42,889 nucleotides of DNA from Clostridiales bacterium (lineage in GTDB: Bacteria; Bacillota; Clostridia; Christensenellales; CAG-138). Positions 40,991-42,889 of this stretch are shown here, piece by piece (position 1 is the first letter of the stretch; every line of letters begins with the position of its first letter). The stretch lies in assembly GCA_019416935.1 (NCBI GenBank), contig DXWI01000018.1, positions 1 through 42,889 of the forward strand, read 5' to 3'. A program made the translations under genes and the position numbers. The notes beneath the pieces are model-generated. The model was not told the origin of the DNA. It did no database searches and saw only the letters and a list, made by a program, of their open reading frames with translations.

Positions 40991-42763
40991 ATGAAGAAGA
41001 CGATCAACGGAAATACCGGCGGCGTGCGTGAAGTGCTGCTGCGGGAGATGGAAACGCTTTATGAACTGCAGCAGGGGCAGGATGTGTTCCTGTCGGCCGA
41101 GCTGTGCGATGCGCTTGCGCGCTACACGGGGCTGATCGGAAGGGAAATACTGGTCTATATCAGCCGCAGCGGCAGTATCGAAGAGGTTCGCATCGGCGAC
41201 GACCATACCGTCGCCATGCCGGAACTGCGCTTGGTGCGCAATATCGACCGGTTGTGCGGCGTACGGTGTATTCATACGCACCCGAACGGCAGCGGGCTGC
41301 TTTCGGATGTGGATATGGGCTCGCTCGGCGCACTGCGGCTCGATGCGATGGCGGCCATCGGCGTTACGGCAGACGGTCGCCCAACGAGCGTCTACGCCGC
41401 CTATCTCGGCCAGATGCAGGGCGACCGCCGGCAAACGGTGCTCTATGGTCCCATGCGCGCGCATCATTTGCCGCAAAAACAGCTTATGGACGCGATCTAT
41501 GAGGCGGACGCGCATTTTCAGACCGGCGCCTACGATGTGACGGCCGCGCGCCCGGATCGGGCGATCCTCGTCGGCATTGAGAATAACGAGGGATATGATA
41601 CGCTCGATGAACTGGCGGCGCTTGCAGAAACGGCCGGCGTGCAGGTGGTCGGTCGGGAACTGCAGCGGCGGCGTTCGGTGGACAACGCGACGTATATCGG
41701 CACCGGCAAAGCGGATGAATTATCGCTTGCCGTCAGCGCGTTGGAGGCCGATATCGTCATATTTGATGATGAACTCTCGGCCATCCAGATGCGAAATCTG
41801 GAGGAGAAGCTCGGCGTGCCGATCATCGACCGTACGATGCTGATCCTCGATATTTTTGCCGTGCGCGCACAGTCGCGCGAGGGCAAGCTGCAGGTGGAAC
41901 TGGCGCAGCTCCAGTACCGTTTGCCGCGGCTGTTGGGTATGGGACGGGTGCTGTCGCGTCAGGGCGCGTCCGGCGTGGGCATGCGCGGTCCCGGCGAAAA
42001 GAAACTGGAGATCGACCGCCGCCGCATTCGCCGCCGCGTGTTTGAACTGGAACAGGAGCTGCTGGAGATTGAAAAACAGCGGGGCTTGCGGCGGGAGCGG
42101 CGCGCGAAGAACGCCGTGCCGACCGTCGCGCTCGTGGGCTATACCAACGCCGGAAAGTCCACGCTGCTCAACTGTCTCTCCGAGAGCAGCGTTTTGGCGG
42201 AGGACAAGCTGTTTGCCACGCTCGACCCCGTTGTGCGGCAGATTCCGCTGCCGTCCGGCGGCGAGTGCCTGCTCTCGGATACGGTCGGCTTCATCAACAA
42301 GCTGCCGCACGATCTGGTGCGCGCGTTCCATTCCACGCTCGAAGAGGTGCGGGAGGCGTCGCTCATTCTCCATGTCATCGATGCGACCAGCCCGTATTAT
42401 GACGTACAGATGCGCGTGGTCGAGGAAGTGATCGCGAGCCTCGGCGCGTCGGATACGCCGCGTATCAACGTTTACAACAAGGTGGACGCCCTGCCTGCGC
42501 TACCGGCGCTGCGCGGAAATGCTTTTGCCATCAGCGCGCGCAGCGGCGAGGGAATTGACGCCCTGTTGAGCGGGATCGAGCAAGCGCTCTCCAGTGCGCA
42601 GGTGCGCGTTGAACTCGTGGTGCCGTATGATCGGTATGATGTGATGCAGCTGTTGTATTCGCTCGGCGCGGTGCAGTCGGAGACGCATGAGGGGGATGGG
42701 GCACACGTCACGGCGCTGCTCGACGAATCGCAGCTCTGGCGCGTGCAGAAGAAGCTGTCGTAA
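40991..42763 (+). CDS. hflX: GTPase HflX with an N-terminal JAMM-signature domain
   Basis: HflX is a ribosome-splitting GTPase that rescues stalled ribosomes under stress. The 590-residue protein has an extra N-terminal domain of about 185 residues ahead of the usual HflX N-domain (from about 190, LVGIENNEG). This extension carries His95-Thr-His97-Pro98, six residues, Ser105, two residues and Asp108, a perfect JAMM/MPN metalloprotease signature, with Glu64 or Glu65 as possible further ligand. The core has the G motifs: GYTNAGKST, DTVGF, NKVD and SARSGEG. The ARLPRLLGMGRVLS glycine-rich region of HflX is present. It lies alone between the marR promoter and two terminators. Confidence 0.93.
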   Translation: MKKTINGNTGGVREVLLREMETLYELQQGQDVFLSAELCDALARYTGLIGREILVYISRSGSIEEVRIGDDHTVAMPELRLVRNIDRLCGVRCIHTHPNGSGLLSDVDMGSLGALRLDAMAAIGVTADGRPTSVYAAYLGQMQGDRRQTVLYGPMRAHHLPQKQLMDAIYEADAHFQTGAYDVTAARPDRAILVGIENNEGYDTLDELAALAETAGVQVVGRELQRRRSVDNATYIGTGKADELSLAVSALEADIVIFDDELSAIQMRNLEEKLGVPIIDRTMLILDIFAVRAQSREGKLQVELAQLQYRLPRLLGMGRVLSRQGASGVGMRGPGEKKLEIDRRRIRRRVFELEQELLEIEKQRGLRRERRAKNAVPTVALVGYTNAGKSTLLNCLSESSVLAEDKLFATLDPVVRQIPLPSGGECLLSDTVGFINKLPHDLVRAFHSTLEEVREASLILHVIDATSPYYDVQMRVVEEVIASLGASDTPRINVYNKVDALPALPALRGNAFAISARSGEGIDALLSGIEQALSSAQVRVELVVPYDRYDVMQLLYSLGAVQSETHEGDGAHVTALLDESQLWRVQKKLS

Positions 42764-42801
42764 GGGATGCGCTCTTTGAAACAGCGGCCGGAACGAGTAA
42801 A

Positions 42802-42836
42802 AAACGCGGTTTTGCATCTTGTGCAAAATCGCGTTT
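42802..42836. terminator. Hairpin downstream of hflX, possibly bidirectional
   Basis: A 15-bp stem (AAACGCGGTTTTGCA with TGCAAAATCGCGTTT, one G-U pair) lies 38 bases after the hflX stop. The A run before it gives a T run on the minus strand, so it may stop transcription from the right; on the plus strand the T run is short. Confidence 0.65.
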
Positions 42837-42847
42837 CAGCCTGTCAA

Positions 42848-42872
42848 AAAAGGTCGCTATAAGCGGCCTTTT
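42848..42872 (+). terminator. Second hairpin with T run, end of window
   Basis: A 10-bp stem (AAAAGGTCGC with GCGGCCTTTT, one G-U pair, TATAA loop) ends in TTTT. A TATAAT at 42877-42882 may be the -10 element of a promoter for the next gene, but the matching -35 region is poor. Confidence 0.55.
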
Positions 42873-42889
42873 CTGATATAATAGGCACA

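Overview
The window looks like a chromosome segment of an endospore-forming, high-GC member of the Clostridia. The evidence is the complete spoIIIAA-AH operon, spoIVB and spo0A, the clostridial order asp23-amaP-DUF2273-nusB-xseA-xseB-ispA-dxs-tlyA-nadK-argR-recN, scpAB, CIRCE-controlled groESL, strong Shine-Dalgarno sites and classical sigma-A promoters with 17-bp spacers. Genus cannot be decided from the sequence alone; a Christensenellales-like gut lineage is a guess from GC content and gene order.

Layout. (1) 1-1113: the tail of a decaying malonate transporter locus, madL partial and madM interrupted by one amber codon. (2) 1384-2015, minus: an arsenate-reductase-like protein followed by an unannotated 58-residue membrane protein. 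(3) 2383-3576, minus: an orphan beta-class adenine DNA methyltransferase, divergent from (4) 3764-8496: spoIIIAA-AH, the forespore-mother cell channel, with a strikingly short SpoIIIAF. (5) 8578-20663: a long co-directional block of asp23/amaP envelope genes, transcription antitermination, exonuclease VII, isoprenoid synthesis (ispA, dxs), rRNA methylation, NAD kinase, arginine repressor, recN and spoIVB. (6) 20697-27586: spo0A with an eroded receiver pocket, a SpoIIM-like membrane protein, deoB, punA, a DacF-like protein lacking all three PBP active-site motifs, an M50 protease and scpA-scpB. (7) 27568-30632, minus: yerC/trpR-like, rqcH, rdgB and a YfcE-like phosphodiesterase in one tight operon, preceded by rpsT and copA, both also on the minus strand. 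(8) 33518-35619: groES-groEL with a perfect CIRCE operator and a terminator. (9) 35769-36689: a LysR regulator, then a bidirectional terminator. (10) 36786-40863, minus: a marR-ABC-ABC heterodimeric exporter operon with a palindromic operator. (11) 40991-42763: hflX with an N-terminal extension carrying a perfect JAMM metalloprotease signature, probably translated from a leaderless mRNA.

How it fits together: the core is the sporulation/housekeeping superoperon of Clostridia. SpoIIIA, SpoIVB, Spo0A and the SpoIIM-like protein act at successive stages of spore formation, while the housekeeping genes are interleaved and get their own sigma-A promoters (asp23, dxs, nadK, deoB, M50 gene). The most unusual points are not new genes but altered ones: a Spo0A without its metal-binding acidic pair, a DacF-like protein without catalytic residues and with a sigma-E-like promoter, a SpoIIIAF reduced to its membrane part, and the JAMM-HflX fusion. 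No tRNA, rRNA, CRISPR array, insertion sequence or prophage gene was seen.
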